Shown in pieces: positions 17,978-26,398 of a stretch of 64,000 nt of DNA (position 1 is its first letter; each line of letters opens with the position of its first letter). The notes under the pieces are model-generated. The model had not been told where the DNA came from. It saw nothing but the letters and a program-made list of their open reading frames with translations, and made no database searches. The translations under genes and the position numbers were made by a program. The DNA lies in the NCBI RefSeq assembly GCF_020144665.1, contig NZ_JAAHBQ010000018.1, positions 1 to 64,000 of the forward strand. Direction: 5' to 3'. Source of the DNA: Oscillatoria salina IIICB1 (GTDB taxonomy: Bacteria; Cyanobacteriota; Cyanobacteriia; Cyanobacteriales; SIO1D9).

Positions 17978-18721
17978 CTAGCGATAGATTGCGTTATCAA
18001 CTGTAACTCGGAAAAATTCACCCTCGGACTCAAAGCGATCGCTATTCATGTACCAGCCAACTCGCAAGCGTGTTGGAATGGTGTAGCCGCCAAAAGTCCC
18101 TTCCTGCTCAACAATACCCCCGAAGTTGAGATAACGGAATTCAGTATTATCTGGATTTCCCCAGCGCCTTAACTCTACACTATTCAGGCGACCTGTATTT
18201 TCGGTAGTTAAGGTAAGTTCGGCTTGGTTATCGAGGGCTGGAAAGCTAAGTTGTAGCTGCGATGAGTTTGTCGTCCATGATACTTCACTACCACAGAATA
18301 CCGACGGCAACCAAACTAATTCTGCTTGAAAGCGACCAAAAGTAGATTTGGCGATCTCAAGTCCTGAAGCTTGCTTAACTGGGATGAGTCCCCATAGCTT
18401 CCATTGCATAGCACCTACACCGTCTACAATTCGATCTGAGCCACGGATCGGTAAGCCATTCATACTTACTTTAGCACTCCAAATCGTGCCGCGAGATCGA
18501 GAAATAACTTGTTCTGCGGTGAAGGGAAGCCAATTTTGTAGTTTAATCTCTCCGTGCATTTTTAAGCGAACCGCTGATGCAAGTTTTGTTCCCGGTGCGA
18601 TCGCGTGTTCCAGATATCTTTGCGCTGCTTGGGGAAGCTGAGAAAGTTGCTTTGATGGGAAAGTATCTTGGTTAGATTTGGCTGACTCCCACAAAGCATT
18701 AAGTGAAACCTGTTTAGTCAT
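17978..18721 (-). CDS. Hypothetical protein, DUF6544/DUF6920-like
   Basis: This 247-residue soluble protein opens with SQLPQAAQRYLEHAIAPGTKLASAVRLKMHGEIKL and continues with beta-rich segments such as WLPFTAEQVIS, GLIPVKQASG and YLNFGGIVEQEGTFGGYTIPTRLRVGWY. This pattern is seen in a family of bacterial proteins of unknown function in which a short helical start precedes a lipid- or envelope-type beta fold. The reading frame extends 12 bases upstream to a TTG, but the ATG at 18721 has GGAGGA five bases before it and is chosen. No signal peptide is seen. It follows the small gene at 18802 by 80 bases. Confidence 0.65.
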   Translation of the reverse strand: MTKQVSLNALWESAKSNQDTFPSKQLSQLPQAAQRYLEHAIAPGTKLASAVRLKMHGEIKLQNWLPFTAEQVISRSRGTIWSAKVSMNGLPIRGSDRIVDGVGAMQWKLWGLIPVKQASGLEIAKSTFGRFQAELVWLPSVFCGSEVSWTTNSSQLQLSFPALDNQAELTLTTENTGRLNSVELRRWGNPDNTEFRYLNFGGIVEQEGTFGGYTIPTRLRVGWYMNSDRFESEGEFFRVTVDNAIYR

Positions 18722-18801
18722 GGATTCCTCCAATGTCTACTCACAGTTTATTGCATCTGCCAACAATTTCTCTAAAAATACTTTCTTCTCAGACAAAATC
18801 A

Positions 18802-19017
18802 TCAAAGCTGTTCTTGATACAAACTTTGCAACAAATTTTCTAACTTTTCTTCAGGACAACATTCAATTAACATCTCAAAAGCATCCAGCAATTTCGCCGC
18901 ACTTTCTCCCAAAGTAGGACTCATTCCCCAAACATCTTGTACCCAATCTTGGGGACGTTCGTCATCAAAAATTAAACGTTCTAATAACTGTTTTGTTTCT
19001 TGCTTATCCAGAGACAT
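18802..19017 (-). CDS. Small hypothetical acidic protein
   Basis: This 71-residue, acidic, probably all-helical protein (MSLDKQETKQLLERLIFDDER to CCPEEKLENLLQSLYQEQL) has no signal peptide or known motif. It has normal start and stop codons and codon use like its neighbours. It sits between the DUF gene and futA on the same strand. I do not recognise it. Confidence 0.55.
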   Translation of the reverse strand: MSLDKQETKQLLERLIFDDERPQDWVQDVWGMSPTLGESAAKLLDAFEMLIECCPEEKLENLLQSLYQEQL

Positions 19018-19119
19018 AAATTTAGTTAAATTCTTAGATTATTTCAGCATATCCTGTAATTATATTATCACAAATTGAGATATTTTTGGAAATTAATTTA
19101 TTTAAATTTAAATAATTGA

Positions 19120-19136
19120 GCGGGCAGGATGCCCGC
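19120..19136 (-). terminator. Hairpin downstream of futA
   Basis: GCGGGC-AGGAT-GCCCGC forms a perfect six-pair G+C stem ten bases beyond the futA stop. On the minus strand it is followed by an A+T-rich but not purely T tract. It also belongs to the GCGGGCA dispersed hairpin type. Likely transcript end. Confidence 0.5.
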
Positions 19137-19146
19137 CCCACCCCGA

Positions 19147-20223
19147 TTATTTCCAGCCAGAACGATCCATTAATTGTACCGCTTCTGAGTTCTTTTCACC
19201 ATAGCCAGAAACATTTAATTCTGACTCTTTGAATTCGCCAAAACTCGCAACTGTCTCGTTAGGTTCTAAATTGCTAATCGCGGGGAATTCATTATTTTGA
19301 TTAGCAAAAATTTCTTGAGCTTCAGGAGTAGTCAAATATTCGATAAATTTAACCGCATTTTCTTGATTTGGAGCATTGGCAGCTACCGCAGCGCCACTAA
19401 TATTAACATGGGTTCCGCCTTCATTTTGATTAGGGAAAAATACGCCAATATTTTCAACAATTTGTTGGCTTTGGGGGTCATCAGCTTGCTTAAGTCGGGC
19501 GATATAATAGTGATTGACGATCGCTACGTCGCATTCCCCGGCTGCTACGGCTTTGATTTGGTCGGTGTCGTTACCTTCGGGTTCGCGGGCAAAATTTTCG
19601 ACTAAACCTTTTGCCCATGTTTCGGTTTCTTCAACGCCTTTTTCTTCTATTTTGGAAGCTACTAAAGATTGGTTGTAAATATTGCTCGAACTTCTCACAC
19701 AAACTCGATCTTGCCACTCAGGTTCGGCTAAAGCTTCGTAGGTGCTTAATTCGTCGGGATTAACGTTATCTTGGTTGTAAACTATAATTCTTGCCCGTTT
19801 AGTTAAACCAAACCAATATCCTTCGGGACTACGAACATTTGCCGGAATTGCTGAAGTAATTGTTTCTGATTCTACGGGTTGTAAAATTCCTTCTTGTTGC
19901 GCCCGCCAAAGATTACCAACATCGACGGTAATTAAAACATCTGCGGGACTATTTTCGCCTTCGTTTTTAATTCTTTCGATTAATTCTTCGGCGTTTCCTT
20001 CGATTAAATTAACTTCGATACCTGTTTCTTCGGTAAAGTTGTCATACAATTGTCGATCGCTGTCGTAATGTCTGGATGAGTACAAATTTATTTCACCAGC
20101 ATTGGCTGCGGTGGTTTCCGTGTCGGTGGTGTTAGCTTCGGGGGTGTTGTTTGTGCATCCAGCGATCGCGGCGATCGCTAATCCGGTTAAAATCCCTGCT
20201 AATCTACTTCTAGTGTCGATCAT
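19147..20223 (-). CDS. futA: Fe(III) ABC transporter substrate-binding lipoprotein (FutA-like)
   Basis: This 358-residue periplasmic ferric-ion binding protein has a lipobox (LAIAAIAGC, Cys at 22). The mature chain begins NLYSSRHYDSDRQLYDNF, typical of FutA/IdiA/FbpA proteins. The Tyr residues in SSRHY, TKRARIIVYN, SSNIYNQS and VNHYYIARL are the expected iron ligands. It should deliver ferric iron to a FutB permease and FutC ATPase, neither of which is in the window. The gene stands alone, divergent from dprA across a 123-base region containing a regularly spaced repeat set. Its nearness to a metallophore-like cluster may be a local iron theme or coincidence. Confidence 0.92.
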   Translation of the reverse strand: MIDTRSRLAGILTGLAIAAIAGCTNNTPEANTTDTETTAANAGEINLYSSRHYDSDRQLYDNFTEETGIEVNLIEGNAEELIERIKNEGENSPADVLITVDVGNLWRAQQEGILQPVESETITSAIPANVRSPEGYWFGLTKRARIIVYNQDNVNPDELSTYEALAEPEWQDRVCVRSSSNIYNQSLVASKIEEKGVEETETWAKGLVENFAREPEGNDTDQIKAVAAGECDVAIVNHYYIARLKQADDPQSQQIVENIGVFFPNQNEGGTHVNISGAAVAANAPNQENAVKFIEYLTTPEAQEIFANQNNEFPAISNLEPNETVASFGEFKESELNVSGYGEKNSEAVQLMDRSGWK

Positions 20224-20254
20224 CTTGTTTTTACTTTTTTCAGTGGATTATCGA

Positions 20255-20303
20255 TTAGTTGTCATAAAGTATTTTACAACTAATGAGATTAATTCTTAGT
20301 TGT
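20255..20303. promoter_or_regulatory. Three alternating 8-bp half-sites upstream of futA
   Basis: TTAGTTGT at 20255-20262, ACAACTAA at 20276-20283 and TTAGTTGT at 20296-20303 form overlapping inverted repeats with spacing of 21 and 20 bases, close to two helical turns. They lie 32 to 80 bases upstream of the futA start codon and 44 bases or more from dprA. This geometry suits an operator for a dimeric repressor, for example an iron regulator. The motif itself is not a textbook Fur box. Confidence 0.45.
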
Positions 20304-20346
20304 CAAGAAACATTTTTGCTAAAATTTTTCTCAGGGAGTAGGATTC

Positions 20347-21450
20347 TTGGTTGAAGAAAGAGCATATTGGCTAGCATGGTCACAAGTGCCGAAAGTAGGA
20401 TCTGTCTTACTGCAACGCTTGTACCAGCATTTCGGAACCTTGCAAAAAGCTTGGCTGGCTTCCGAGTACGAATTACGGGCGGTTGAGGGCTTAGGTGGAA
20501 AGACTCTTAGCATCATCGTCGCCAAGCGAAATAGCCTCAACCCAGAACAACTCCTCAGCCAACACCTCGTCAAGAACCCCAATTTTTGGACACCAGCAGA
20601 CCAAGATTACCCTTATTTATTGCGAGAGATTCCTAGTCCACCCGGTTTATTATACTACCGAGGGGAGGTCAACCGCCAAGAAAATCAAGGCATTACGCCA
20701 ATGGTGGGTATTGTCGGAACTCGCTACCCCACCGAACATGGACGCAGATGGACGCGCAAAATCAGCGCCGCCTTAGCTAAACACGGCTTTACCGTCGTTT
20801 CCGGGATGGCTGCGGGAATAGACACCGAAGCCCATCAAGGCTGTTTAGAAGCAGGAGGACGAACCATCGCGGTATTAGGAACTGGTGTAGATATTATCTA
20901 TCCTTCTAGTAACAGAAAACTCTACGAACAAATCCAAAACAAAGGTTTGATTGTAAGTGAATATGTCGCAGGAACTACACCAAATGCGAGGAATTTTCCG
21001 CCGCGAAATCGAATTATTGCGGGTTTATGTCGGGCAGTTTTAGTAATGGAAGCGCCACAAAAATCAGGCGCATTAATTACTGCGAGATATGCTAATGAAT
21101 TTGGTCGAGATATTTATGTTTTACCTAACTCTCCCGACCGCGAAGAATATCGAGGTTGTTTGAAACTTTTAAATCGCGGTGCTTTTGGCATCGAAGGCGA
21201 AGCAGAATTATTGGAAATGTTAGGCACAATTCCTCAATTAGATGTGATTGTCGAACCTCAGCAACCAATCCCCGAATTGGAACTTAGTTTAGCAAAAGTT
21301 TTGTCAACAATTGCCTCGGAAGCCATGCCTTTTGATTTAATTGTTCAAGCTGTAAACATGGATTCCAGTGCCGTTTCCGCAGCTTTATTAGAGTTAGAAT
21401 TAATGGGATTAATCAGTCAATTACCAGGCATGAGATATCGCCGCAATTAA
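20347..21450 (+). CDS. dprA: DNA-processing protein DprA
   Basis: This 367-residue DprA/Smf protein binds incoming single-stranded DNA and loads RecA during natural transformation. An N-terminal helix-hairpin-helix/SAM-like part (WLAWSQVPKVGSVLLQRLY) is followed by the Rossmann-like DprA core. Core motifs are VGIVGTRYPTEHGRRW, VSGMAAGIDTEAHQG, GRTIAVLGTGVDIIYP, FPPRNRIIAGLC and SGALITARYA. A C-terminal winged-helix-like domain lies at about 305-365. The start is TTG, preceded by CAGGGAG; no in-frame ATG near it would keep the conserved N-terminus. Confidence 0.95.
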   Translation: MVEERAYWLAWSQVPKVGSVLLQRLYQHFGTLQKAWLASEYELRAVEGLGGKTLSIIVAKRNSLNPEQLLSQHLVKNPNFWTPADQDYPYLLREIPSPPGLLYYRGEVNRQENQGITPMVGIVGTRYPTEHGRRWTRKISAALAKHGFTVVSGMAAGIDTEAHQGCLEAGGRTIAVLGTGVDIIYPSSNRKLYEQIQNKGLIVSEYVAGTTPNARNFPPRNRIIAGLCRAVLVMEAPQKSGALITARYANEFGRDIYVLPNSPDREEYRGCLKLLNRGAFGIEGEAELLEMLGTIPQLDVIVEPQQPIPELELSLAKVLSTIASEAMPFDLIVQAVNMDSSAVSAALLELELMGLISQLPGMRYRRN

Positions 21451-21484
21451 GATGAAATATCCCAGAAAAGGCGACAAATTTCCT

Positions 21485-21513
21485 GTAGAGACGTAGCATT
21501 GCTACCTCTCCAC
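21485..21513. repeat. GTAGAGACGTAGC-family hairpin
   Basis: GTAGAGACGTAGC and GCTACCTCTCCAC arms flank ATT. It lies 35 bases after dprA. It is a variant of the dispersed palindrome family at 1118 and 10627 and may terminate dprA transcription. Confidence 0.5.
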
Positions 21514-21580
21514 CAGGTAATGATATTTAGCAAACATCGGGTATTTTCTAAGAGAAAATTTCTCCAATTACTGTCAGAAA

Positions 21581-21742
21581 CTACGCCAAACCTTGAAAAA
21601 GAAAACCAGCCCACCAGTAAGGATGTGCAAACGGTGACTCGTCCCGACAACAACTTTCTAAACGGTGAAAAGCCTTAGCGTAAGCCTCCGTATCCTTGCC
21701 GTAGCGCTCTTGGAAATACCGACTGAAACGGCTTTCTCGCCA
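21581..21742 (-). pseudogene. C-terminal fragment resembling a CHAT-domain protease
   Basis: An open stretch of about 54 codons ends at TAG (21581-21583). It encodes RYFQERYGKDTEAYAKAF, then a segment ending PFAHPYWWAGFLFQGLA. The HPYxWAGF ending is the usual last strand of CHAT (caspase HetF-associated) domains. No start codon or catalytic His/Cys part is present, and upstream frames are closed. It looks like the tail of a deleted gene. The rest of the 21451-21933 spacer shows only A+T-rich DNA and a hairpin repeat. Confidence 0.4.
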
Positions 21743-21933
21743 ATTTGCTTATATCGAATTCAGGTTTCTACATACTAATCATGGTTTCTGGGTCTTGGGC
21801 TGAAAGTATGCTTCTCCAAAATCCCTAAATCTCCTTGTAAAAGCAGACTAAGATTGATTCACAATCTTAGTCTGGCTCGATTTAATTTTATATTTAATGT
21901 ATTTGGATTGTATTACGAGCAATGACTCGCCGA

Positions 21934-22986
21934 TCAATTTTTCAATTCACCATTTTCCCAGGTTCCTTGAACGCGAGTACCATCGGAGAAGATGTAAACA
22001 CCCTCACCGTTTTTGTCTCCGTTGCTAAATTCTCCTTCGTAGCGATCGCCGTTTTCATAGGTGCAAACTGCTTCACCGTTTAATTGACCTTCGCTAAATT
22101 CTCCCTGACAGCGAGATCCATTCGCAAAGTAATATGTTCCCGTACCATTAAACCGATTGTTACTAAACTCGCCTTCGTAACGATTGCCGTTGGTAAAAGT
22201 ATAGGTTCCACTGCCGCTAAACTTCCCTTCGCTAAATTCACCTTCGTATTTATTCCCATCAGCGAAGGTTAAAGTTCCTTGTCCGTCAGGAGTTCCATTA
22301 CTAAAACTACCTTCGTAACGGTTGCCGTTAGCAAATTTTCGCACCCCGACACCGTTAAATTGACCGTTACTAAATTCTCCGGTATAACTGCCACCATCGG
22401 CAAAGGTATAAGTTCCCTGTCCTTCTGGTTGACCGTTTTTCAGTTCGCCTTGATAGCGGTTGCCATTAGTATATTCGCAGGTTCCCTGACCAGAAATTGT
22501 GCCATTAGTAACACTACCAGAACATTTATTGCCGTTAGCATAAGTAAAAGTTCCTTCACCGTTGGGCGCGCCGTCTTTAAATTCACCTTCGTAACTACCG
22601 CCATCGGTAGAAGTATAAACCCCTTGACCGTTAGCTTGACCTCCTGCAAACTCGCCTTCGTAGCGATCGCCATCGGCATAAACGCGCACTCCTCTACCGC
22701 TTGGCGTTCCTGCTTGGAATTCCCCTTCGTAAGTACCCCCATCGGCAAAAGTATAAACTCCTTGACCTTGTTTTTTGCCATCAACAAACGCTCCTTGATA
22801 GCGATCGCCATTAGCATATTCACACACAACTCTACCATTTAAATTCCCGTTGCTAATTTCCCCTTCGCAACGCCCTCCATCGGGTAAGGTAACAACTCCA
22901 GCCGTTGCTAGGAGAGGATTACTAAACTCAAAGCTAGAAGCAACTAAAAGTACAATGCCTAATTTAGCAATCTTAATCATTTTCAT
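21934..22986 (-). CDS. Secreted MORN-repeat protein
   Basis: This protein of about 350 residues has a signal peptide (IAKLGIVLLVASS to ATAGV) followed entirely by about 13 complete 23-residue MORN repeats and a partial last one. The pattern is YEGEF-x-NG-x-x-x-G-x-G-x-YTFADG. Three repeats begin with Cys instead of Tyr. MORN repeats form a long beta-meander surface and in bacteria are often exported or envelope-associated; the partner is unknown. The reading frame opens at a TTG (23010), but the ATG at 22986 after TTTGAGG starts a proper signal peptide. It is directly downstream of the TonB-type gene (6-30 bases), implying an operon. Confidence 0.85.
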   Translation of the reverse strand: MKMIKIAKLGIVLLVASSFEFSNPLLATAGVVTLPDGGRCEGEISNGNLNGRVVCEYANGDRYQGAFVDGKKQGQGVYTFADGGTYEGEFQAGTPSGRGVRVYADGDRYEGEFAGGQANGQGVYTSTDGGSYEGEFKDGAPNGEGTFTYANGNKCSGSVTNGTISGQGTCEYTNGNRYQGELKNGQPEGQGTYTFADGGSYTGEFSNGQFNGVGVRKFANGNRYEGSFSNGTPDGQGTLTFADGNKYEGEFSEGKFSGSGTYTFTNGNRYEGEFSNNRFNGTGTYYFANGSRCQGEFSEGQLNGEAVCTYENGDRYEGEFSNGDKNGEGVYIFSDGTRVQGTWENGELKN

Positions 22987-23016
22987 AAACCTCAAAGCCA
23001 ATTCTGCCAATTCTTT

Positions 23017-24531
23017 CTAATCAAACCTAATTGTCACTTCCACTCGACGGTTTCTGCCTGTGGTCGGTTGACAACTCATTCTTCCTACAGCATCTAATGC
23101 TGCTTGGTTGAGTTCGTTATATTTGCTTGGTTCTACCAGTTGTGGGCTACTTACATTCCCGTTTTGGTCAACCACAAAAGCAACTTTGACTTCATCTTTA
23201 ATGTTGCGACCCTGAAGAGATGACGGATACACTGGTTCTGGTTGGGCACAACTTCCGCCTTGTCCTGAACCCGATGGAGCGCGTGCGGGCGCTCCTCGGT
23301 TGGCGGCAACTGAGCCTGGGTTGCTGGAGTCAAAGCTTCCTTGGCTTCCACCGGGATTGCTGGGTGCATTTCCCCCACTCAAATCGCCGGAAAAACCACC
23401 ACCAGAGTTGGAGTCAAGGGGACTGGAAATGCTTCCCGGTCTACCTGGTGCGTTATTATTGCTGGCAATGCTACCCGGAGAATCGCTACCGAATTCGCCT
23501 TGGCTACCACCAGGAACACCTGAAGCGGAACCACTACCGAAATTATCGCGAAAAGTGCGATCGCTTCCACTTCCAGATAAGGGACTGGAAATGCTTCCCG
23601 GTTGATTGGGTGGATTGTTATTACTCGCTACCGCACCAGGATTAGTGGAACCAAAATTATTCTCGCTGTTAGTCGCAGTCTGGGAACTATTGTCTAAATT
23701 ATCGCGAAAAGTGCGATCGCTTCCACCTCCAGATAAGGGACTGGAAATGCTTCCCGGTTGATTGGGTGCATTGTTATTACTCGCTACCGCACCAGGATTA
23801 GTGGAACCAAAATCATTCTCGCTGTTAGTCGCAGTCTGGGAACTATTGTCTAAATTATCGCGAAAAGTGCGATCGCTCGAACTCGACAAGGGACTCGACG
23901 TGCTTCCCGTTTGACTGGGTGGATTGTTATTACTCGCTACTTGATTAGGGTCTACTGGAGCGAAATTATCATTTGATGAGGGTGCGTCACTACCGCTTAG
24001 GCGATCGCGCAACGGTCGCTCGTTAGAATTAGATTCTAGGGGTTGAGAACTAGCTTCCCTCGACGTTTGAGCAGCAGTTTGTGATTCCTCCTCTAACTCA
24101 GTCGGTTGTGTTGTGGGAGTGGTCGCAGTAGTCGCCGTCGTTTCCGGTTGGGGAGTAGGTTCTTTTGGCTGTGCAATTTTGGGTTTTTCCGGTTCCACAG
24201 GAGTTGGAATTGGTTCGGGAACCTTCGTTTCTGGTTTCGGTTGCTTTGGTTGTTCTATTTTGGGTTTTTCCGGTTCCGGTGGAGTCGGTGTCGGTTCGGG
24301 AACCTCTGGTTTTTCTTCAGGTTCGCGAATTTCTTCTTCCTCTGGTGGTTCCTCGACGAGAATAAATTCTATCGGATCTTCGGCATAAGCTGGTTGTTTG
24401 GGCAACCAGGTTAAGATTAAAGCCAGAGCCACATGAAATAATACAGAACCCACAAAAGTCAGGGCAAGGAATTTCTTTAACTGCTCTTGTTCCCTTTTTC
24501 GCTGCTCAATACAAAAGCTAGACAGACTCAT
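23017..24531 (-). CDS. tonB: TonB-family energy transducer with long repetitive linker
   Basis: This 504-residue protein has a cytoplasmic N-terminus, one membrane anchor (about residues 20-43), and a Pro/Glu-rich linker (EPTPTPPEPEKPKI type, 60-130). A very long Ser/Asn/Gly-rich repeat region (150-415) follows. The C-terminal TonB domain (425-504) contains YPSSLQGRNIKDEVKVAF and ends VEVTIRFD. TonB couples the proton motive force, through ExbB/ExbD, to outer-membrane receptors. ExbBD are not in the window. The repetitive part contains two nearly identical 52-residue units and diverged copies. The gene lies 450 bases downstream of the metallophore-type cluster and may energise its receptor at 30270-32813. 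A divergent member with an unusual spacer is also possible. Confidence 0.8.
   Translation of the reverse strand: MSLSSFCIEQRKREQEQLKKFLALTFVGSVLFHVALALILTWLPKQPAYAEDPIEFILVEEPPEEEEIREPEEKPEVPEPTPTPPEPEKPKIEQPKQPKPETKVPEPIPTPVEPEKPKIAQPKEPTPQPETTATTATTPTTQPTELEEESQTAAQTSREASSQPLESNSNERPLRDRLSGSDAPSSNDNFAPVDPNQVASNNNPPSQTGSTSSPLSSSSDRTFRDNLDNSSQTATNSENDFGSTNPGAVASNNNAPNQPGSISSPLSGGGSDRTFRDNLDNSSQTATNSENNFGSTNPGAVASNNNPPNQPGSISSPLSGSGSDRTFRDNFGSGSASGVPGGSQGEFGSDSPGSIASNNNAPGRPGSISSPLDSNSGGGFSGDLSGGNAPSNPGGSQGSFDSSNPGSVAANRGAPARAPSGSGQGGSCAQPEPVYPSSLQGRNIKDEVKVAFVVDQNGNVSSPQLVEPSKYNELNQAALDAVGRMSCQPTTGRNRRVEVTIRFD
23551..23975. repeat. 156-bp tandem direct repeats inside the TonB gene
   Basis: Repeat starts (AAAAGTGCGATCGCT) are at 23551, 23707 and 23863, so the period is 156 bases (52 codons). 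The first two units are almost identical and the third diverges. Each contains a HIP1 GCGATCGC. The repeat keeps the reading frame and lengthens the periplasm-spanning linker. Confidence 0.8.
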
Positions 24532-24982
24532 TGCTCAATCTTCCCTTCCCCAAAGTTTTTGCAATCGACACGGCGCGATCGCTCGAAATTTCGCGCACGC
24601 TAGGCTAATCGAGGGTAACAGATTTCTTTTTCCTCGATTATTGCAATTAATTCTTACTAAGTTAGTTATAGTAAATCAAATTGTTGCAAATAGCAACCAA
24701 TAAGTCAAGTATATTTTCGCTCAGTTATCTGCCAGAGAGAAAAATCAGCACAAAGCTTTGTTTGTCAAGTGTTTTTCTAGATAAATTTTGTGAAATAATC
24801 TCCTCCAGAGTAGATTGACTCGGCTGAGAATAACGACCAATAGCTTTTCTACTTATTGAAAATAGTTATAAAATAGTGACGAACAGGAATAAGTGTAGCA
24901 AGCAGTACACCACTTTAGTCTATTTGTCAACTTAGAGATAAAGTTGTTTACTTAGCTAACTAACAGTTTTTTGCTAAAAAAT
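24532..24982. other. Intergenic region between MATE and tonB genes, nothing recognised
   Basis: This is 451 bases of mostly A+T-rich DNA with a HIP1 site near 24575. It should hold the tonB promoter and the end of the biosynthetic operon. I found no ORF, tRNA, clear hairpin terminator or recognisable Fur box by eye. Confidence 0.5.
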
Positions 24983-26341
24983 CTAGACTATTTTCAGCTT
25001 TATAAATTCTCTAAAAGTCAAATAAACTACTAATAAACCAGCCAAGAATTCTGCCAAAAATAAACTATAATAAACCCCATTTACACCAAACCAAATCGGC
25101 ACAAATAAAATTACTGGGACAAACAGAATTAATTGTCTATTCACAATTAAAATTCCGGCAATTTTACCCTTACCCATAGCCTGAAACATCGCAATGCTAC
25201 ACCAAATAAAAGATATCAAAGGTAAGAGTAAAATCACAATCCGAAAGTTGAGCAAAGAAGTTGCTGTAAAATCGAAATTTGGAAGTAACCAACTGAGAAA
25301 AAATTGAGGATAAAATTGTAAAGGTAGCCAAAGAATAGTTGACAAAATTGTCCCACCGATACTAAAAGTTAAATAAGCTTTCTTCACCCTTTCATAGAAG
25401 CCACCGCCATAATTTATGCCAATAACTGGATGGAGAGCTTGCACAAATCCATATAGCGGAGTAGTAATTAAAGAATACATAGCTAAAGTTGCTCCAACAA
25501 AAGCAAGATCGTTATCGGAACCATAGTGAGCAATTGATTTATAAATAACAGTTAATTGGACAATTTCGATACTGTGCATTAGGATCACAGAACTACCAAC
25601 TGAGATAATTTGCTTTGTTAAATTTTTATTAGCAAAAGCTAACCTTTTTAGATTAACCTGAATTGAGCTTTTACCAGAAAGAAAATAAGTCCAATTGACG
25701 CAAGTGTAAACAAATGCAGAAATAACTGTAGCAAAAGCTATTCCTCGCACTCCCCAATTAAGAATAAGTACAAAAGTAAGATTTAAGGTTATATTTGTGA
25801 AGACGTAAATGGCAGAAAAAATAGTTGCCAAAGGGATTTTTCCTTCTGCCTTAATAAGTTGACTGGAACCAATTGCTAAAATGAAAAATAGCGAACCAAG
25901 AACATAAGTTTGGAAATAGACAACTCCCAAGTCAGCAATTTCTCCTGAGCCACCCATAAAGTTAATTAATGGTTGGCTAAAAATATAACCCAAGATAGTT
26001 AGAAAAAAGGAGATAATTACACTAAGTAAAGTGAAATTACCAAAGATTTTTGCTTGAATATTAACATCTCCAGAGCCAAGAGAGCGACTAAGAACTGAAG
26101 CCGAACCTACACCGACAAAGAGAGCAAAACCAATTACTAAAGAAGTAAGTGGAAGAGCGAGAGATATAGCTGCGAGGGCATTTTTATCAATGAAGCGTCC
26201 CGCCGAAAATACATCGATAAAGTTATTCAAACTAATCAAAAGCATTCCGATAATTCCAGGAGGAGTTAACTTTAACATTAGCTTGACGAGATTATCTTTA
26301 GCGATCGCGTCTGCGATCTTAGCTTGTGATGATGAAGTCAT
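24983..26341 (-). CDS. MATE-family efflux transporter
   Basis: This 452-residue inner-membrane protein has about 12 hydrophobic helices in two halves typical of MATE exporters. The first helix pair carries LTPPGIIGMLLISLNNFIDVFSAGRFID and the loop AAISLALPLTSLVIG, matching the NorM/DinF-like pattern. It should export a cationic or metabolite substrate by Na+ or H+ antiport. It is the last gene of the biosynthetic operon and is the natural candidate to secrete its product. The frame reaches upstream to 26377, but those 12 residues come from an ACTGATAACTG-type repeat. The ATG at 26341 is therefore preferred. Confidence 0.88.
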   Translation of the reverse strand: MTSSSQAKIADAIAKDNLVKLMLKLTPPGIIGMLLISLNNFIDVFSAGRFIDKNALAAISLALPLTSLVIGFALFVGVGSASVLSRSLGSGDVNIQAKIFGNFTLLSVIISFFLTILGYIFSQPLINFMGGSGEIADLGVVYFQTYVLGSLFFILAIGSSQLIKAEGKIPLATIFSAIYVFTNITLNLTFVLILNWGVRGIAFATVISAFVYTCVNWTYFLSGKSSIQVNLKRLAFANKNLTKQIISVGSSVILMHSIEIVQLTVIYKSIAHYGSDNDLAFVGATLAMYSLITTPLYGFVQALHPVIGINYGGGFYERVKKAYLTFSIGGTILSTILWLPLQFYPQFFLSWLLPNFDFTATSLLNFRIVILLLPLISFIWCSIAMFQAMGKGKIAGILIVNRQLILFVPVILFVPIWFGVNGVYYSLFLAEFLAGLLVVYLTFREFIKLKIV

Positions 26342-26344
26342 ATA

Positions 26345-26398
26345 AACAGTTACCAGTGAACAGTTATCAGTTACCAATCCCCAATCGCTAATCCCCGA
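26345..26398. repeat. Short repeat cluster between thioesterase and MATE genes
   Basis: ACAGTTACCAGTGAACAGTTATCAGTTACC is followed by CCAATCCCCAATCGCTAATCCCC-like units, the same two families as at 16010-16210. The stop codon of the type II thioesterase (26388) lies inside the GGGGATTAG unit, so the repeat forms the gene's last codons. Confidence 0.65.

Noticed and set aside
22279-22842. A 187-codon plus-strand frame and a 132-codon minus frame over the MORN gene
   Set aside because: The periodic composition of MORN repeats keeps alternative frames open; the 23-residue repeat in the chosen frame is decisive.
23220-24414. Several long frames opposite or within the tonB gene
   Set aside because: They arise from the repetitive low-complexity linker and encode only biased sequence such as Phe/Trp/Arg strings.
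24532-24982. Fur-box search upstream of tonB
   Set aside because: No convincing 19-bp inverted repeat was found by eye; A+T richness gives many weak matches, so none is claimed.
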